DNA of 64,000 bases from Serratia nevei (lineage in GTDB: Bacteria; Pseudomonadota; Gammaproteobacteria; Enterobacterales; Enterobacteriaceae): NCBI RefSeq assembly GCF_037948395.1, contig NZ_CP149940.1:5270001-5334000 (forward strand). The letters run 5' to 3'. Below, in pieces: positions 34,905 to 46,268 of the stretch (positions are counted from its first letter, which is position 1; every line of letters begins with the position of its first letter). A program made the position numbers and the translations under genes. Under the pieces are notes generated by a model, which was not told the origin of the DNA, did not search any database, and saw only the letters and a list, made by a program, of their open reading frames with translations.

Positions 34905-36413
34905 ATGACGCCATCATCCCTTCTGGCAGAACGAATTTCCCGCCTCAGCAGCGCGCTGGAGAGCGGTCTTTATGAGCGGCAAGAAGCGATCCGCCTGTGC
35001 CTGCTCGCGGCGCTGAGCGGCGAAAGCGTATTCCTGCTCGGCCCGCCCGGCATCGCCAAGAGCCTGATCGCGCGCCGGCTGAAGTTTGCCTTCCGCAACG
35101 CCCGCTCCTTTGAATACCTGATGACGCGATTTTCCACGCCGGAAGAGGTCTTCGGCCCGCTCTCTATTCAGGCGCTGAAAGATGAAGGGCGCTATCAGCG
35201 CCTGACCGCCGGCTACCTGCCGGAAGCGGAGATCGTGTTTCTGGACGAAATCTGGAAGGCCGGCCCGGCGATCCTCAACACCCTGCTGACGGCGATCAAC
35301 GAACGGCGCTTTCGCAACGGCAACAGCGAAGAACCGATCCCGCTGCGCCTGCTGGTCACCGCCTCCAACGAACTGCCCGAAGCGGACAACAGCCTCGAAG
35401 CCCTGTATGACCGCATGCTGATCCGCCTGTGGCTGGACAAGGTGCAGGATAAACAGAATTTCCGCTCGCTGCTGGTCAACCGCCAGAACGAGAGCCAAAA
35501 CCCGGTGCCGGCGGCGCTGAGCGTCAGCGATGAAGAGTTTCTGCAGTGGCAACCGCAGATCGACAAGGTGGCGCTGCCGGAAGCCTGCTTTGAGCTGATT
35601 TTCCAGCTGCGCCAGCGGCTGGACGCGCTGGAACAGGCGCCGTACGTCTCCGACCGACGCTGGAAAAAGGCCCTGCGCCTGCTGCAGGCCTGCGCCTTCT
35701 TCAGCGGACGCGACGCCATCGCCCCGCTCGACCTGATGCTGCTGAAAGACTGCCTGTGGCACGATCTCACCTCGCTGAAGCTGCTGCAACAGCAGATCGA
35801 TCAGCTGCTGACCGAATCGGCCTATCAGCAGCAGTCGATGTTGATCCAACTGCAACAAATCCACACCCGCTGGCTGCAGGATCAGCAACAACAAAGCGAC
35901 CGGCAGGCCATCAGCCTGGTGAAAAAGGGCGGCATGTTCAGCCGCAAACCGCAATACGCGCCGGCCACGCCGTTCGCCGGCGGCACTCTCACTCTGCTGC
36001 TGCAAAAACCGCTGCAGCTGCATGACATTCAGGTCAACCATCTGAGCATCGAGAGCAGCGTGCTGGATAACTGGCTGCAAAAAGGCGGCGACGTGCGCGC
36101 CAAGCTGAACGGCATCGGCTTCGCGCAGCCGATCGATTTGGAGGTCGACGACCAACTGCACCTGACGGTGCTGGACGTCAGCCGCCAGCCTTCGCTGCTG
36201 GCGCTGCCGGGCAAACAGGCCACCGCCACGCCGCAGGCGCTGCTGGATGAAATGGACGCGTTGGCCCAGCGCCTGGCGGAGCAGCGCCGCGCCTTCAGCC
36301 AGCATCAGCCCTGTCTGTTCACCCCCGCCGCCGGCCTGGCCAAGATCGAAGCCAGTCTGCTGCAGGTGGCAGAGCAGGTTAAACAGCAACTGCAGCAAAT
36401 GCGCGGCCAGTAA
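34905..36413 (+). CDS. ravA: MoxR-family AAA+ ATPase RavA
   Basis: 502 aa against 498 in E. coli. RavA is a hexameric ATPase that binds the lysine decarboxylase LdcI and, with ViaA, respiratory complexes. Walker A is GPPGIAKS at residues 46-53, Walker B is IVFLDEI at 110-116, and sensor 1 is in [12 protein letters not shown]. The C-terminal LARA region follows. I start at 34905 ([10 protein letters not shown]) by similarity; no strong ribosome site is seen, and an in-frame start at 34842 is less likely. It is followed by viaA after 2 nt. Confidence 0.94.
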   Translation: MTPSSLLAERISRLSSALESGLYERQEAIRLCLLAALSGESVFLLGPPGIAKSLIARRLKFAFRNARSFEYLMTRFSTPEEVFGPLSIQALKDEGRYQRLTAGYLPEAEIVFLDEIWKAGPAILNTLLTAINERRFRNGNSEEPIPLRLLVTASNELPEADNSLEALYDRMLIRLWLDKVQDKQNFRSLLVNRQNESQNPVPAALSVSDEEFLQWQPQIDKVALPEACFELIFQLRQRLDALEQAPYVSDRRWKKALRLLQACAFFSGRDAIAPLDLMLLKDCLWHDLTSLKLLQQQIDQLLTESAYQQQSMLIQLQQIHTRWLQDQQQQSDRQAISLVKKGGMFSRKPQYAPATPFAGGTLTLLLQKPLQLHDIQVNHLSIESSVLDNWLQKGGDVRAKLNGIGFAQPIDLEVDDQLHLTVLDVSRQPSLLALPGKQATATPQALLDEMDALAQRLAEQRRAFSQHQPCLFTPAAGLAKIEASLLQVAEQVKQQLQQMRGQ

Positions 36414-36415
36414 CC

Positions 36416-37879
36416 ATGCTCAGTCTGGAGACGCTCGATCTGCTGCTGGCGATCACCGAAGGCGAGATGATCGAGGAGATGATCGTCGGCATGCTGGCGG
36501 CGCCGCAGCTGTCGGTGTTCTTTAAAAAGTTTCCGGCCATTCGCCGGGCGCTGGATCGCGATCTGCCACGCTGGAAACTGCAGCTCAAGGAGCGTCTGCA
36601 GGAGGCCATGGTGCCGCCGGCGCTGGCGCAGGAATTTTACCGCTACCAACAGTGCCAGCTGGAGAATAACACCCAGTTCTATCACAACCTCAACGACACG
36701 ATGGAGCTGCTGCGCCAGCTGGTCTCGCCGTTTTATGAACAGGCGCGCGCGCTGGTGGACGCCGCCGATCTGCCCAATCATCCGCTGGACGACAGCTTCC
36801 AAACCCTATTCTTGCAGCGCTGGCGCATCAGCCTGACGCTGCAGGCCACCATGCTGCACCACCAGCTGCTGGAACAAGAGCGCGAGCAGCTGATGGCGGA
36901 ACTGCAGGAGCGCCTGGCGCTGAGCGGCGCGCTGGAGCCGCTGCTGTCGGAAAACGACACCGCCGCCGGCAGGCTGTGGGACATGAGCAAAGGCCAGCTG
37001 CAGCGCGGTGATTACCAACGGCTGGTGGAGTACGGCAACTTTTTGCAGCAGCAGCCAGAGCTGAAAAAGCTGGCGCAGCAGCTGGGCCGCAGCTATCAGG
37101 CCAAGGCAGTGCAGCAACAGGACGCGCAGCCCGAACCGTTCAGGGTCATGGTACAGGTGCCGGCCACGCTGCCGGAAGAAGTGAGCGGCATTCATCAAAG
37201 CGATGACATCCTGCGCCTGCTGCCGCCGGAGCTGGCGACGCTGGGGATTGAAGAGCTGGAGTTCGAGTTTTATCGCCGCCTGTTGGAAAAGCGGCTGCTG
37301 AGCTACCGCCTGCAGGGCGACGTCTGGCAGGAACAGATCCTGATCCGCCAGGTCACCCACCAGCAGCAGGATCAACAGCCGCGCGGGCCGTTTATCGTCT
37401 GCGTGGACACCTCAGGATCGATGGGCGGCTTCAACGAACAGTGCGCCAAGGCGTTCTGCCTGGCGCTGCTGCGCATTGCGCTGGCGGACAACCGCCGCTG
37501 CTACATCATGCTGTTCGCCAACCAGATCGTGCATTACGAACTCACCGCCGCCAGCGGCATCGAACAGGCGGTGCGCTTTCTCGGCCAGCAGTTTCGCGGC
37601 GGCACCGATCTGGCGGCCTGCCTGAACGCCACCGTCACCAAAATGGCGGAAAGCGGCTGGTTCGACGCCGATGCGGTGATCATTTCCGATTTTATCGCCC
37701 AGCGATTGCCGGAGGAGGTAATAAAGAAGGTAAAACAGCAGCAGCAAAGCCACCAGCAGCGTTTCCATGCGGTGGCGATGTCCGCCTACGGCAAACCCGG
37801 CATCATGCGCATCTTCGATCATATCTGGCGCTTTGATACCGGGCTGAAAAGCCGTTTGATGCGCCGCTGGCGGCGCTAG
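36416..37879 (+). CDS. viaA: ViaA, von Willebrand factor A domain partner of RavA
   Basis: 487 aa against about 483 in E. coli. The N-terminal half is helical and Gln/Glu-rich. The C-terminal VWA domain has the metal-binding MIDAS motif DTSGSMGG near residue 330, with GGTDLAACL and a later ISDFIA Asp. RavA-ViaA is thought to act as a chaperone-like pair on respiratory enzymes and to affect aminoglycoside uptake. The start lies 2 nt past the ravA stop. It converges on asnA with a 6-nt gap and no visible terminator. Confidence 0.95.
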   Translation: MLSLETLDLLLAITEGEMIEEMIVGMLAAPQLSVFFKKFPAIRRALDRDLPRWKLQLKERLQEAMVPPALAQEFYRYQQCQLENNTQFYHNLNDTMELLRQLVSPFYEQARALVDAADLPNHPLDDSFQTLFLQRWRISLTLQATMLHHQLLEQEREQLMAELQERLALSGALEPLLSENDTAAGRLWDMSKGQLQRGDYQRLVEYGNFLQQQPELKKLAQQLGRSYQAKAVQQQDAQPEPFRVMVQVPATLPEEVSGIHQSDDILRLLPPELATLGIEELEFEFYRRLLEKRLLSYRLQGDVWQEQILIRQVTHQQQDQQPRGPFIVCVDTSGSMGGFNEQCAKAFCLALLRIALADNRRCYIMLFANQIVHYELTAASGIEQAVRFLGQQFRGGTDLAACLNATVTKMAESGWFDADAVIISDFIAQRLPEEVIKKVKQQQQSHQQRFHAVAMSAYGKPGIMRIFDHIWRFDTGLKSRLMRRWRR

Positions 37880-37885
37880 GCAGGA

Positions 37886-38878
37886 TCAGAGCAGGCCTTC
37901 GACCGCCCCGCGCACTTCCGGCGACCACACGCCGCACTGCACCTGGCCGATATGCGACAGTTGCAACAGCAGCATCACCAAACGCGACTGGCCGATACCG
38001 CCGCCGATGGTCTGTGGCATATCGCCGCGCAACAACGACTGGTGCCACTCCAGCTTCATGCGCTCTTCGTCACCGGTCAGCGCCAGCTGATGTTTCAGCG
38101 CGGCGGCGTCGACGCGGATGCCCATAGAGGACAGCTCGAAAGCGTCCTGCAGCACCGGGTTCCACACCACGATGTCGCCGTTCAGGCCCGCCAGGCCATC
38201 CGCCGCCGGCGTGGTCCAGTCATCATAATCCGGCGCCCGCACATCGTGCGATTTGCCGTGCGACAGCTTACCGCCGATGCCGATCAGGAATACCGCGCCC
38301 AGCTCTTTGGCGATCGCCCGCTCGCGCCCTTTGGCGTCCAGATCCGGGTAGCGCTGCAGCAGGGTTTCGCTGTGCACAAAGTGGATCTGTTCCGGCAGGA
38401 ACGGAGTCAGACCATGCTCGCGGCTGACTTCCGCCTCCGTCGCCTTGATGGCGGCGTAAATGCTGCGCACGGTGCTTTTCAGGTAGTCCAGGCTGCGCTC
38501 ACCATCACCCATTACCCGCTCCCAATCCCACTGATCGACGTACACCGAGTGGATAGGCGTCAGGCGATCTTCATCCGGGCGCAGCGCCTTCATATGGGTG
38601 TACAGGCCTTCGCCAGCGCCGAAATCGTAACTACCCAGGGTTTTGCGTTTCCATTTCGCCAGTGAATGCACCACTTCGAAGGTGGCGTCCGGCAGGGTTT
38701 TGACCTTAACCTGCACCGCTTTCTCGCTGCCGGAGAGGTTATCCTGCGTGCCATCGCCCAAACGGCTGAGGATCGGGGCCTGCACTTCGATCAGACCGAG
38801 CTGTTGCTCCAGCTGGCGGGAGAAGAAGGATTTGACCTGGCTGATTTGTTGTTGTTTTTGGATAAACTGTTTTTTCAT
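37886..38878 (-). CDS. asnA: Aspartate--ammonia ligase AsnA
   Basis: 330 aa, identical in length to E. coli. It makes asparagine from aspartate, ammonia and ATP with a class-II aminoacyl-tRNA-synthetase-like fold. Conserved blocks include [24 protein letters not shown] sequence near the N-terminus ([19 protein letters not shown]), [17 protein letters not shown] [12 protein letters not shown], and the C-terminal [14 protein letters not shown] (motif 3-like). It is divergent from asnC, its activator. Confidence 0.97.
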   Translation of the reverse strand: MKKQFIQKQQQISQVKSFFSRQLEQQLGLIEVQAPILSRLGDGTQDNLSGSEKAVQVKVKTLPDATFEVVHSLAKWKRKTLGSYDFGAGEGLYTHMKALRPDEDRLTPIHSVYVDQWDWERVMGDGERSLDYLKSTVRSIYAAIKATEAEVSREHGLTPFLPEQIHFVHSETLLQRYPDLDAKGRERAIAKELGAVFLIGIGGKLSHGKSHDVRAPDYDDWTTPAADGLAGLNGDIVVWNPVLQDAFELSSMGIRVDAAALKHQLALTGDEERMKLEWHQSLLRGDMPQTIGGGIGQSRLVMLLLQLSHIGQVQCGVWSPEVRGAVEGLL

Positions 38879-39033
38879 TGCCGTATCTCTTGTAAACCTG
38901 TCTCTGTTGCCATCGATTAAGCAACAAAATGATACGCCAATTCAATATCCACTAATCAATATTGCCTTTTCACTTTTAATCGTTCATTTTTACCCGGACA
39001 GAATTCAACAATCGTTAATTAATGGGGGATTAA
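38879..39033. promoter_or_regulatory. asnA-asnC divergent promoter region
   Basis: A 155-bp AT-rich gap. CAATATTG (38957-38964) with an upstream CAATAT (38943-38948) forms an imperfect dyad between the two genes, a possible AsnC site. A minus-strand TATCAT (about 38929-38934) could be the asnA -10. Confidence 0.35.
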
Positions 39034-39495
39034 ATGGCGGAAATTTATCAGATCGATAATCTCGATCGCGGCATCCTCAACGCACTGATGGACAACGCGC
39101 GCACACCGTACGCCGAACTGGCGAAAAACTTCGCCGTCAGCCCCGGCACCATTCATGTGCGGGTAGAGAAGATGAAACAGGCCGGGATCATCACCGGCGC
39201 GCGCATCGACGTCAGCCCCAAACAGCTGGGCTATGACGTGTGCTGCTTTATCGGCATCATATTAAAGAGCGCCAAAGACTATCCTTCGGCGCTGAAGAAG
39301 CTGGAAAGCCTGGAAGAAGTGGTGGAAGCCTATTACACCACCGGCCACTACAGCGTCTTTATCAAGGTGATGTGCCGATCGATCGACGCGCTGCAACAGG
39401 TACTTATCAACAAGATCCAGACCATCGACGAGATCCAGTCTACCGAAACGCTGATCTCGCTGCAGAACCCCATTATGCGCACCATCGTGCCGTAA
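39034..39495 (+). CDS. asnC: Transcriptional regulator AsnC (Lrp/AsnC family)
   Basis: 153 aa against 152 in E. coli. It activates asnA and represses itself, with asparagine as effector. An N-terminal helix-turn-helix (YAELAKNFAVSPGTIHVRVEKM, residues about 25-46) is followed by the RAM ligand domain with the conserved G-Y-H pattern in VEAYYTTGHYSVFIKV. GGGG precedes the ATG. It is upstream of mioC near oriC, as in E. coli. Confidence 0.96.
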   Translation: MAEIYQIDNLDRGILNALMDNARTPYAELAKNFAVSPGTIHVRVEKMKQAGIITGARIDVSPKQLGYDVCCFIGIILKSAKDYPSALKKLESLEEVVEAYYTTGHYSVFIKVMCRSIDALQQVLINKIQTIDEIQSTETLISLQNPIMRTIVP

Positions 39496-39517
39496 CCCGC
39501 CAAATTGCATACCCACA

Positions 39518-39557
39518 TTATCCACAGGTAGATCCCAGCCGATTCACAGCGTACAAT
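39518..39557 (+). promoter_or_regulatory. mioC promoter with DnaA box
   Basis: A consensus DnaA box TTATCCACA (39518-39526) lies at the -35 region of a -10 TACAAT (39552-39557). In E. coli DnaA represses mioC transcription, which would otherwise run into oriC. Confidence 0.75.
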
Positions 39558-39595
39558 GCAGCCACTTTGAGTGAGAAGGTTGGGATCGTTGGTTC

Positions 39596-40036
39596 ATGGC
39601 AGACATTACTCTGATCAGTGGCAGTACGCTTGGCAGCGCCGAATACGTGGCTGAACATTTGGCTGAAAAGCTGGAAGACGCGGGTTTCTCTACCGAGATG
39701 CTGCACGGCCCTGAACTGGATGAGCTGCCGTTGACCGGTCGCTGGCTGGTGGTCTCTTCCACGCACGGCGCCGGCGAACTGCCGGATAACCTTCAGCCGT
39801 TGCTGGAGCAGATCGCCGAACAACAGCCGGATCTTTCCGAGGTGCAGTTCGGCGCCGTCGGTTTGGGCAGTTCGGAATACGACACCTTCTGCGGTGCGAT
39901 CAAACAGATCGACGATCTGTTGATCGCCAGAGGCGCGAAAAGGATCGGCGATCGTCTCGAGATCGACGTGACCGAACATGAAATTCCCGAGGATCCGGCC
40001 GAGGAATGGGTAAAAAACTGGATTAATCTACTCTAA
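39596..40036 (+). CDS. mioC: Flavodoxin-like protein MioC
   Basis: 146 aa. It is an FMN-binding flavodoxin-type protein reported to support biotin synthase electron transfer. The FMN phosphate loop is SGSTLGSAEYVA near residues 8-19, followed by SSTHGAGELPDN and the GLGSSEYDTFCGA loop. The start gives MADITLISGS. It lies directly beside oriC, and transcription proceeds toward the origin. Confidence 0.95.
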   Translation: MADITLISGSTLGSAEYVAEHLAEKLEDAGFSTEMLHGPELDELPLTGRWLVVSSTHGAGELPDNLQPLLEQIAEQQPDLSEVQFGAVGLGSSEYDTFCGAIKQIDDLLIARGAKRIGDRLEIDVTEHEIPEDPAEEWVKNWINLL

Positions 40037-40071
40037 TTCGCCTAAAGATCGTGCGAACGATTGTGGATAAC

Positions 40072-40306
40072 TATACTTAAAAGCAGGGTAAAAGCCGTAG
40101 TTATCCCAATAACAACCGTAGTGCGCTTTTTGTCCTGTGCATAACAAGCCTTTTAGATCCCAGCTTATCTGTGTCGGGATCACCGATCATTCACAGCAAA
40201 CGATCCTCCTTAATCTGCTGATCTTCATCGTGAATAGTCACTTATCCACAGAGGATCGCGATCCTAATAAGAGATCTAATAAAGAGATCTTTAAATAAAA
40301 AAGATC
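40072..40306. other. oriC: Chromosomal replication origin oriC
   Basis: Between mioC and mnmG, as in E. coli. DnaA boxes by eye are TGTGGATAA (40072-40080, R4-like), TTATCCCAA (40101-40109), TGTGCATAA (40136-40144, R2-like), TTATCTGTG (40165-40173) and TTATCCACA (40242-40250, R1-like). Three 13-mers ending in AGATC (40264-40276, 40277-40289, 40294-40306) form the AT-rich unwinding element on the mnmG side. I count 14 GATC sites between mioC and mnmG, giving SeqA/Dam control. The orientation is the reverse of the usual E. coli drawing. Confidence 0.96.
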
Positions 40307-40335
40307 TTCTTTTAATTACCGACGATCCTGACCAC

Positions 40336-40364
40336 TTGGTCGATCGTCTAAACTTGAGTAGAAT
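40336..40364 (+). promoter_or_regulatory. mnmG (gidA) promoter
   Basis: -35 TTGGTC (40336-40341), 17-bp spacer, -10 TAGAAT (40359-40364), about 45 nt before the mnmG ATG and transcribing away from oriC. Confidence 0.75.
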
Positions 40365-40417
40365 CCCCCACCCCAGGGCAAATAACGATCGTTCGCAATA
40401 CGGCGAGGTGCAGTTCC

Positions 40418-42307
40418 ATGTTTTATCCAGATCAATTTGACGTCATCATCATCGGTGGTGGCCATGCAGGGACCGAGGCCGCCATGGCCGCGGCACGCAT
40501 GGGACGTCAGACTTTATTATTGACACACAATATCGATACGCTGGGACAGATGTCCTGCAACCCGGCGATTGGCGGTATTGGTAAAGGGCATCTGGTTAAG
40601 GAAATTGATGCACTCGGCGGCCTGATGGCCACGGCGATCGACCATGCCGGCATCCAGTTTAGGATACTAAACGCCAGCAAAGGCCCGGCCGTTCGCGCCA
40701 CGCGCGCTCAGGCGGATCGCGTACTGTATCGCCAGGCGATCCGTACCGCGTTGGAGAACCAACCCAACCTGATGATCTTCCAACAACCCGTTGAGGATCT
40801 GATCGTCGAAAACGATCGCGTAGTGGGCGCCGTCACCCAAATGGGCCTGAAATTCCGCGCCAAGGCGGTGGTATTGACCGTCGGCACTTTCCTGGACGGT
40901 AAGATCCATATTGGCCTGGAGAATTACAGCGGCGGCCGCGCCGGGGATCCTCCTTCAATCTCGCTGTCGCAGCGCCTGCGAGAACTGCCGCTGCGCGTTA
41001 ACCGCTTGAAAACCGGTACGCCGCCGCGCATCGACGCTCGCACTATCGATTTCAGCGTACTGGCGCCACAACACGGCGATACGCCGGTGCCGGTATTCTC
41101 GTTCTTGGGCGATGCTAGCCAGCACCCGGAACAAATGGCGTGCTACATCACCCATACCAATGAAAAAACCCATGACGTGATCCGCAATAACCTCGATCGC
41201 AGCCCGATGTATGCCGGGATCATCGAAGGGATCGGCCCACGTTACTGCCCGTCGATCGAAGACAAGGTCATGCGCTTTGCCGATCGCAACGCGCACCAGA
41301 TCTTCCTCGAACCGGAAGGCCTGACCAGCAACGAGATTTACCCTAACGGGATCTCCACCAGCCTGCCGTTCGACGTGCAGATGCAGATCGTCCGTTCGAT
41401 GGAAGGCATGCAGAACGCGCGTATTATTCGCCCTGGTTACGCCATCGAGTACGATTTCTTCGATCCGCGCGATTTGAAGCCGACGCTGGAAAGCAAATTC
41501 ATTCAGGGGCTGTTCTTCGCCGGCCAGATCAACGGCACTACCGGGTATGAAGAAGCCGCTGCGCAGGGCCTGCTGGCCGGTTTGAACGCCGGGCGCTTCG
41601 CCGACGAACAGGAAGGCTGGGCGCCACGTCGCGATCAGGCTTATCTGGGCGTGCTGGTGGACGATCTCAGCACCCTCGGCACCAAAGAACCGTACCGGAT
41701 GTTTACCTCACGCGCCGAGTATCGTCTGATGCTGCGCGAAGACAACGCCGATCTCCGCCTGACGGAAAAAGGCCGTGAACTGGGCCTGGTGGACGATGTG
41801 CGTTGGGCGCGTTACAGCGAGAAGCTGGAGCGAATCGAACGCGAACGTCAGCGCCTGCGCGACATCTGGATGCACCCGCACGCCGAGAACGTCGAACAGG
41901 TCAATGCGCTGCTGAAAGCGCCGTTGTCGCGCGAAGCGAACGGCGAAGAGCTGCTGCGCCGCCCTGAGATGGATTACGCGCAGTTGACCGGCACCGACGT
42001 CTTCGCGCCGCCGCTGGACGACGTACAAGCTGCCGAACAGGTCGAGATCCAGGTCAAATACGAAGGCTACATCGCTCGCCAGCAGGAAGAGATCGAAAAA
42101 CAGCAGCGCAACGAGAATACCGTGCTGCCGTTGGATCTCGATTACCGTCAGGTTTCGGGGCTGTCGAACGAGGTGATCGCCAAGCTGAACGATCACAAAC
42201 CGAACTCCATCGGCCAGGCTTCGCGTATCTCCGGCATTACGCCGGCGGCGATCTCGATTTTGCTGATCTGGCTGAAAAAGCAGGGACTGCTGCGCCGCAG
42301 CGCATAA
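40418..42307 (+). CDS. mnmG: tRNA uridine-34 carboxymethylaminomethyl modification enzyme MnmG (GidA)
   Basis: 629 aa, the E. coli length. With MnmE it adds the cmnm5 group to wobble uridine. The FAD-binding Rossmann motif [15 protein letters not shown] is near residue 8. GidA signatures are [21 protein letters not shown] and the Cys-containing region [14 protein letters not shown] second nucleotide region lies at [11 protein letters not shown], and the helical C-terminus binds MnmE. It is next to oriC and upstream of rsmG. Confidence 0.97.
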   Translation: MFYPDQFDVIIIGGGHAGTEAAMAAARMGRQTLLLTHNIDTLGQMSCNPAIGGIGKGHLVKEIDALGGLMATAIDHAGIQFRILNASKGPAVRATRAQADRVLYRQAIRTALENQPNLMIFQQPVEDLIVENDRVVGAVTQMGLKFRAKAVVLTVGTFLDGKIHIGLENYSGGRAGDPPSISLSQRLRELPLRVNRLKTGTPPRIDARTIDFSVLAPQHGDTPVPVFSFLGDASQHPEQMACYITHTNEKTHDVIRNNLDRSPMYAGIIEGIGPRYCPSIEDKVMRFADRNAHQIFLEPEGLTSNEIYPNGISTSLPFDVQMQIVRSMEGMQNARIIRPGYAIEYDFFDPRDLKPTLESKFIQGLFFAGQINGTTGYEEAAAQGLLAGLNAGRFADEQEGWAPRRDQAYLGVLVDDLSTLGTKEPYRMFTSRAEYRLMLREDNADLRLTEKGRELGLVDDVRWARYSEKLERIERERQRLRDIWMHPHAENVEQVNALLKAPLSREANGEELLRRPEMDYAQLTGTDVFAPPLDDVQAAEQVEIQVKYEGYIARQQEEIEKQQRNENTVLPLDLDYRQVSGLSNEVIAKLNDHKPNSIGQASRISGITPAAISILLIWLKKQGLLRRSA

Positions 42308-42445
42308 ATCTCGCATCCAGGCGGCCGTTTGTTCATCCCGTAGCCAAACGGCCGCTGACATCACTTGCGCCCTGAATTATCATAGTCGCCTCATTGCGCC
42401 AGCTAACCATCCGCTGGTCGTTCAGCGCCTGCCAGAGGATCCGTT

Positions 42446-43066
42446 GTGCAAAAAAAATTAGACTCGCTGCTTGCGGCAGCAGGCATTGAGCTGCCCGATC
42501 AGCAGAAACAGCAGCTGCTGGGCTATGTCGGCATGCTGGATAAATGGAACAAGGCTTATAACCTCACGTCGGTGCGCGATCCGCAGCAAATGCTGGTGCG
42601 CCACATCCTCGACAGCATCGTGGTCAACCCGCATCTGCAGGGCTCGCGTTTTATCGATGTCGGCACTGGCCCCGGGTTGCCGGGCATTCCGCTGGCGATC
42701 GTGCGCCCGGACGCGCATTTCACGCTGCTCGACAGCCTGGGCAAGCGCGTGCGTTTCCTGCGTCAGGTGCAGCATGAGCTGGGCCTGAACAATATCGAGC
42801 CGGTGCAGAGCCGCGTTGAGGAGTTTCCGGCCGAGCCACCGTTCGACGGCGTGATCAGCCGCGCGTTCGCTTCGCTGCAGGATATGCTGTCCTGGTGCCA
42901 TCATCTGCCGGCGAAAGGGCAGGGGCGTTTTTACGCGTTGAAAGGCGTGCGCCCGGATGAAGAGCTGACGCAGCTGCCTGCAGGCGTTAGCCTGGAGTCT
43001 ATCGTGCGGCTGCAGGTGCCTGAACTGGAAGGCGAACGCCATCTGGTGATTCTTAAGGCAAACTGA
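42446..43066 (+). CDS. rsmG: 16S rRNA m7G527 methyltransferase RsmG (GidB)
   Basis: 206 aa. It methylates G527 of 16S rRNA. The SAM-binding motif I is [17 protein letters not shown] near residue 65, followed by [12 protein letters not shown]. The start codon is GTG (42446) after GAGG, as in E. coli. It follows mnmG with a 138-nt gap and is likely at least partly co-transcribed. A weak terminator follows at 43126. Confidence 0.96.
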   Translation: MQKKLDSLLAAAGIELPDQQKQQLLGYVGMLDKWNKAYNLTSVRDPQQMLVRHILDSIVVNPHLQGSRFIDVGTGPGLPGIPLAIVRPDAHFTLLDSLGKRVRFLRQVQHELGLNNIEPVQSRVEEFPAEPPFDGVISRAFASLQDMLSWCHHLPAKGQGRFYALKGVRPDEELTQLPAGVSLESIVRLQVPELEGERHLVILKAN

Positions 43067-43125
43067 GTTTGCTTTTGATCAAACAAGCGTGAATTAAAGG
43101 CAGTACCAGGCAGAAAGATAAGCAG

Positions 43126-43150
43126 GCTAATTAGTTGGCCGCTTTTTTTA
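43126..43150 (+). terminator. Probable terminator after rsmG
   Basis: GGCTAA-TTAG-TTGGCC (one G-T pair) extended by outer GC pairs, followed by a run of seven T at 43144-43150. Confidence 0.55.
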
Positions 43151-43580
43151 GTTAATTTACTTCCTATTAACACAAAAAACGCGGCTAATTAGCGACAATA
43201 GAGTAATTGCATTTGGAAATAGTCACGTTAGCAATCATGTGCGAAAGATTGGCGTTTGCTGCTAATGTTAATTGGCTGTTGGAATATTGCCCCGCTGCTT
43301 GTCAATAAAAGGTTTTCATCGGGTATACGGATTGTTTTTGAACAGTTAACTGATAATGTTTTGATTTATATAATCTTTTGATCGCTCAAATTGCTAAAGA
43401 CGGTTTGGTTGACCATCGGCTATAAATCAGGAAGGGACATTACTGTGATCGGCTTCGCGTTTCTAAACGCAACGCTGGAATAATCAGACAATTAAATGCG
43501 CCCTATTATTCCGACCGTTTTCTTGTGAAAATAGGCTGGAATAGGGAAATTTAAATAATTGTTCACCTTTTCGCTACTTA
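43151..43580. other. Long AT-rich gap upstream of the atp operon, no gene seen
   Basis: About 430 bp with no credible ORF or RNA gene. An 8-bp inverted repeat, GGAATAAT (43477-43484) and ATTATTCC (43505-43512), is the only structure I can point to. E. coli also has a long gap here, so it may hold regulatory DNA for the atp operon. Confidence 0.4.
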
Positions 43581-43584
43581 TCGA

Positions 43585-43612
43585 TTGAATTCGTTGGTAT
43601 GCCCCGTATAAT
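43585..43612 (+). promoter_or_regulatory. Main promoter of the atp operon
   Basis: -35 TTGAAT (43585-43590), 16-bp spacer, consensus -10 TATAAT (43607-43612), with a leader of about 85 nt to atpI. Confidence 0.75.
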
Positions 43613-43705
43613 TTGCTCGTTTTTTGCTGCTTGACTCAGGACAGCAAAAACAGTTGTATACGTCACTCAGCATACCCCCTCTGGGGTACGGAGAGAACAA
43701 ACGTC

Positions 43706-44089
43706 ATGTCTGTGTCCCTTTACAGCGGGAAAGTCGCACGCAAACTGCTGTTTTTGCAGTTAATGACTTTTGTTCTGATCAGCGTTGCTTTCTGGCTGAA
43801 AAGCCCGGAATGGAGCGCTTCGGCGCTGGCAGGCGGTCTCGCCGCCTGGTTGCCGAGTGCAATGTTTATGCTGTTTGCCTTGCGCCATCAGGCGCAAACG
43901 CCGGCGCCCGGTAGGGTTGCCTGGTCGTTCGCCATCGGCGAGGGGCTAAAGGTCGTGATCACCATCGTTTTGCTGATCGTGGCGCTGGGGGTGTTCAAGG
44001 CGGAGTTTATACCGCTTGGCCTGACCTATTTAGCGGTGTTAGTGGTGCAGATAGTGGCACCGGCCGTGATTAACAGTTACCGAACTTAA
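43706..44089 (+). CDS. atpI: ATP synthase accessory protein AtpI
   Basis: 127 aa against 126 in E. coli. It is a small four-helix inner-membrane protein that assists c-ring assembly or Mg2+ handling. The start at 43706 gives MSVSLYSGKVARKLL, matching the E. coli N-terminus; an in-frame extension to 43613 would begin at the promoter and is rejected. The C-terminus VVQIVAPAVINSYRT is conserved. It is the first gene of atpIBEFHAGDC. Confidence 0.94.
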   Translation: MSVSLYSGKVARKLLFLQLMTFVLISVAFWLKSPEWSASALAGGLAAWLPSAMFMLFALRHQAQTPAPGRVAWSFAIGEGLKVVITIVLLIVALGVFKAEFIPLGLTYLAVLVVQIVAPAVINSYRT

Positions 44090-44093
44090 CTAA

Positions 44094-44891
<798 letters not shown>

Positions 44892-44910
44892 TTTTCTTAA
44901 AACACTTGCA

Positions 44911-45708
<798 letters not shown>

Positions 45709-45722
45709 GGAGGGAGGGGCTG

Positions 45723-46256
45723 ATGTCTGAATTTGTAACTGTAGCTCGCCCCTACGCCAAAGCAGCTTTTGACTTTGCCGTTGAGCACCAAAGCGTAGAG
45801 CGCTGGCAGGAAATGCTGGCGTTTGCGGCTGAAGTCACTCGCAATGAACAGATTTCTGAACTGCTGTCTGGCGCGGTCGCGCCAGAAACGCTGTCCAAGA
45901 CGTTCATCGCGGTTTGTGGCGATCGGCTCGACGAACATGGCCAGAACTTTATCCGTGTAATGGCCGAAAATGGACGTTTACTGGTTCTTCCTGCCGTGCT
46001 GCAGCAGTTCATCGAACTGCGCGCCTCGCTGGAATCCACCGTCGAAGTCGAAGTGCTCTCTGCGAGCGCGCTGAGCGACGAACAGCAGGCGAAAATCGCC
46101 GCTGCGATGGAAAAACGTCTGTCACGCAAAGTTAAGCTGAATTGCAAAATTGACAAGTCTGTACTGGCCGGCATCGTTGTTCGCGCCGGCGATATGGTGA
46201 TTGATGGCAGCGTTCGCGGTCGTCTTGAACGCCTGACAGACGTCTTGCAGTCTTAA
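45723..46256 (+). CDS. atpH: ATP synthase F1 subunit delta
   Basis: 177 aa. It links the top of F1 to the b-subunit stalk. The N-terminal helical domain starts [15 protein letters not shown], and the C-terminus has [24 protein letters not shown], the OSCP/delta signature. It follows atpF by 14 nt with GGAGGGAGGGG as ribosome site. Confidence 0.97.
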   Translation: MSEFVTVARPYAKAAFDFAVEHQSVERWQEMLAFAAEVTRNEQISELLSGAVAPETLSKTFIAVCGDRLDEHGQNFIRVMAENGRLLVLPAVLQQFIELRASLESTVEVEVLSASALSDEQQAKIAAAMEKRLSRKVKLNCKIDKSVLAGIVVRAGDMVIDGSVRGRLERLTDVLQS

Positions 46257-46268
46257 GGGGACTGGAGC

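Noticed and set aside
35756..36025. 89-codon alternative frame inside ravA
   Set aside because: It is the +1 frame of ravA; the main frame carries all AAA+ motifs without interruption.
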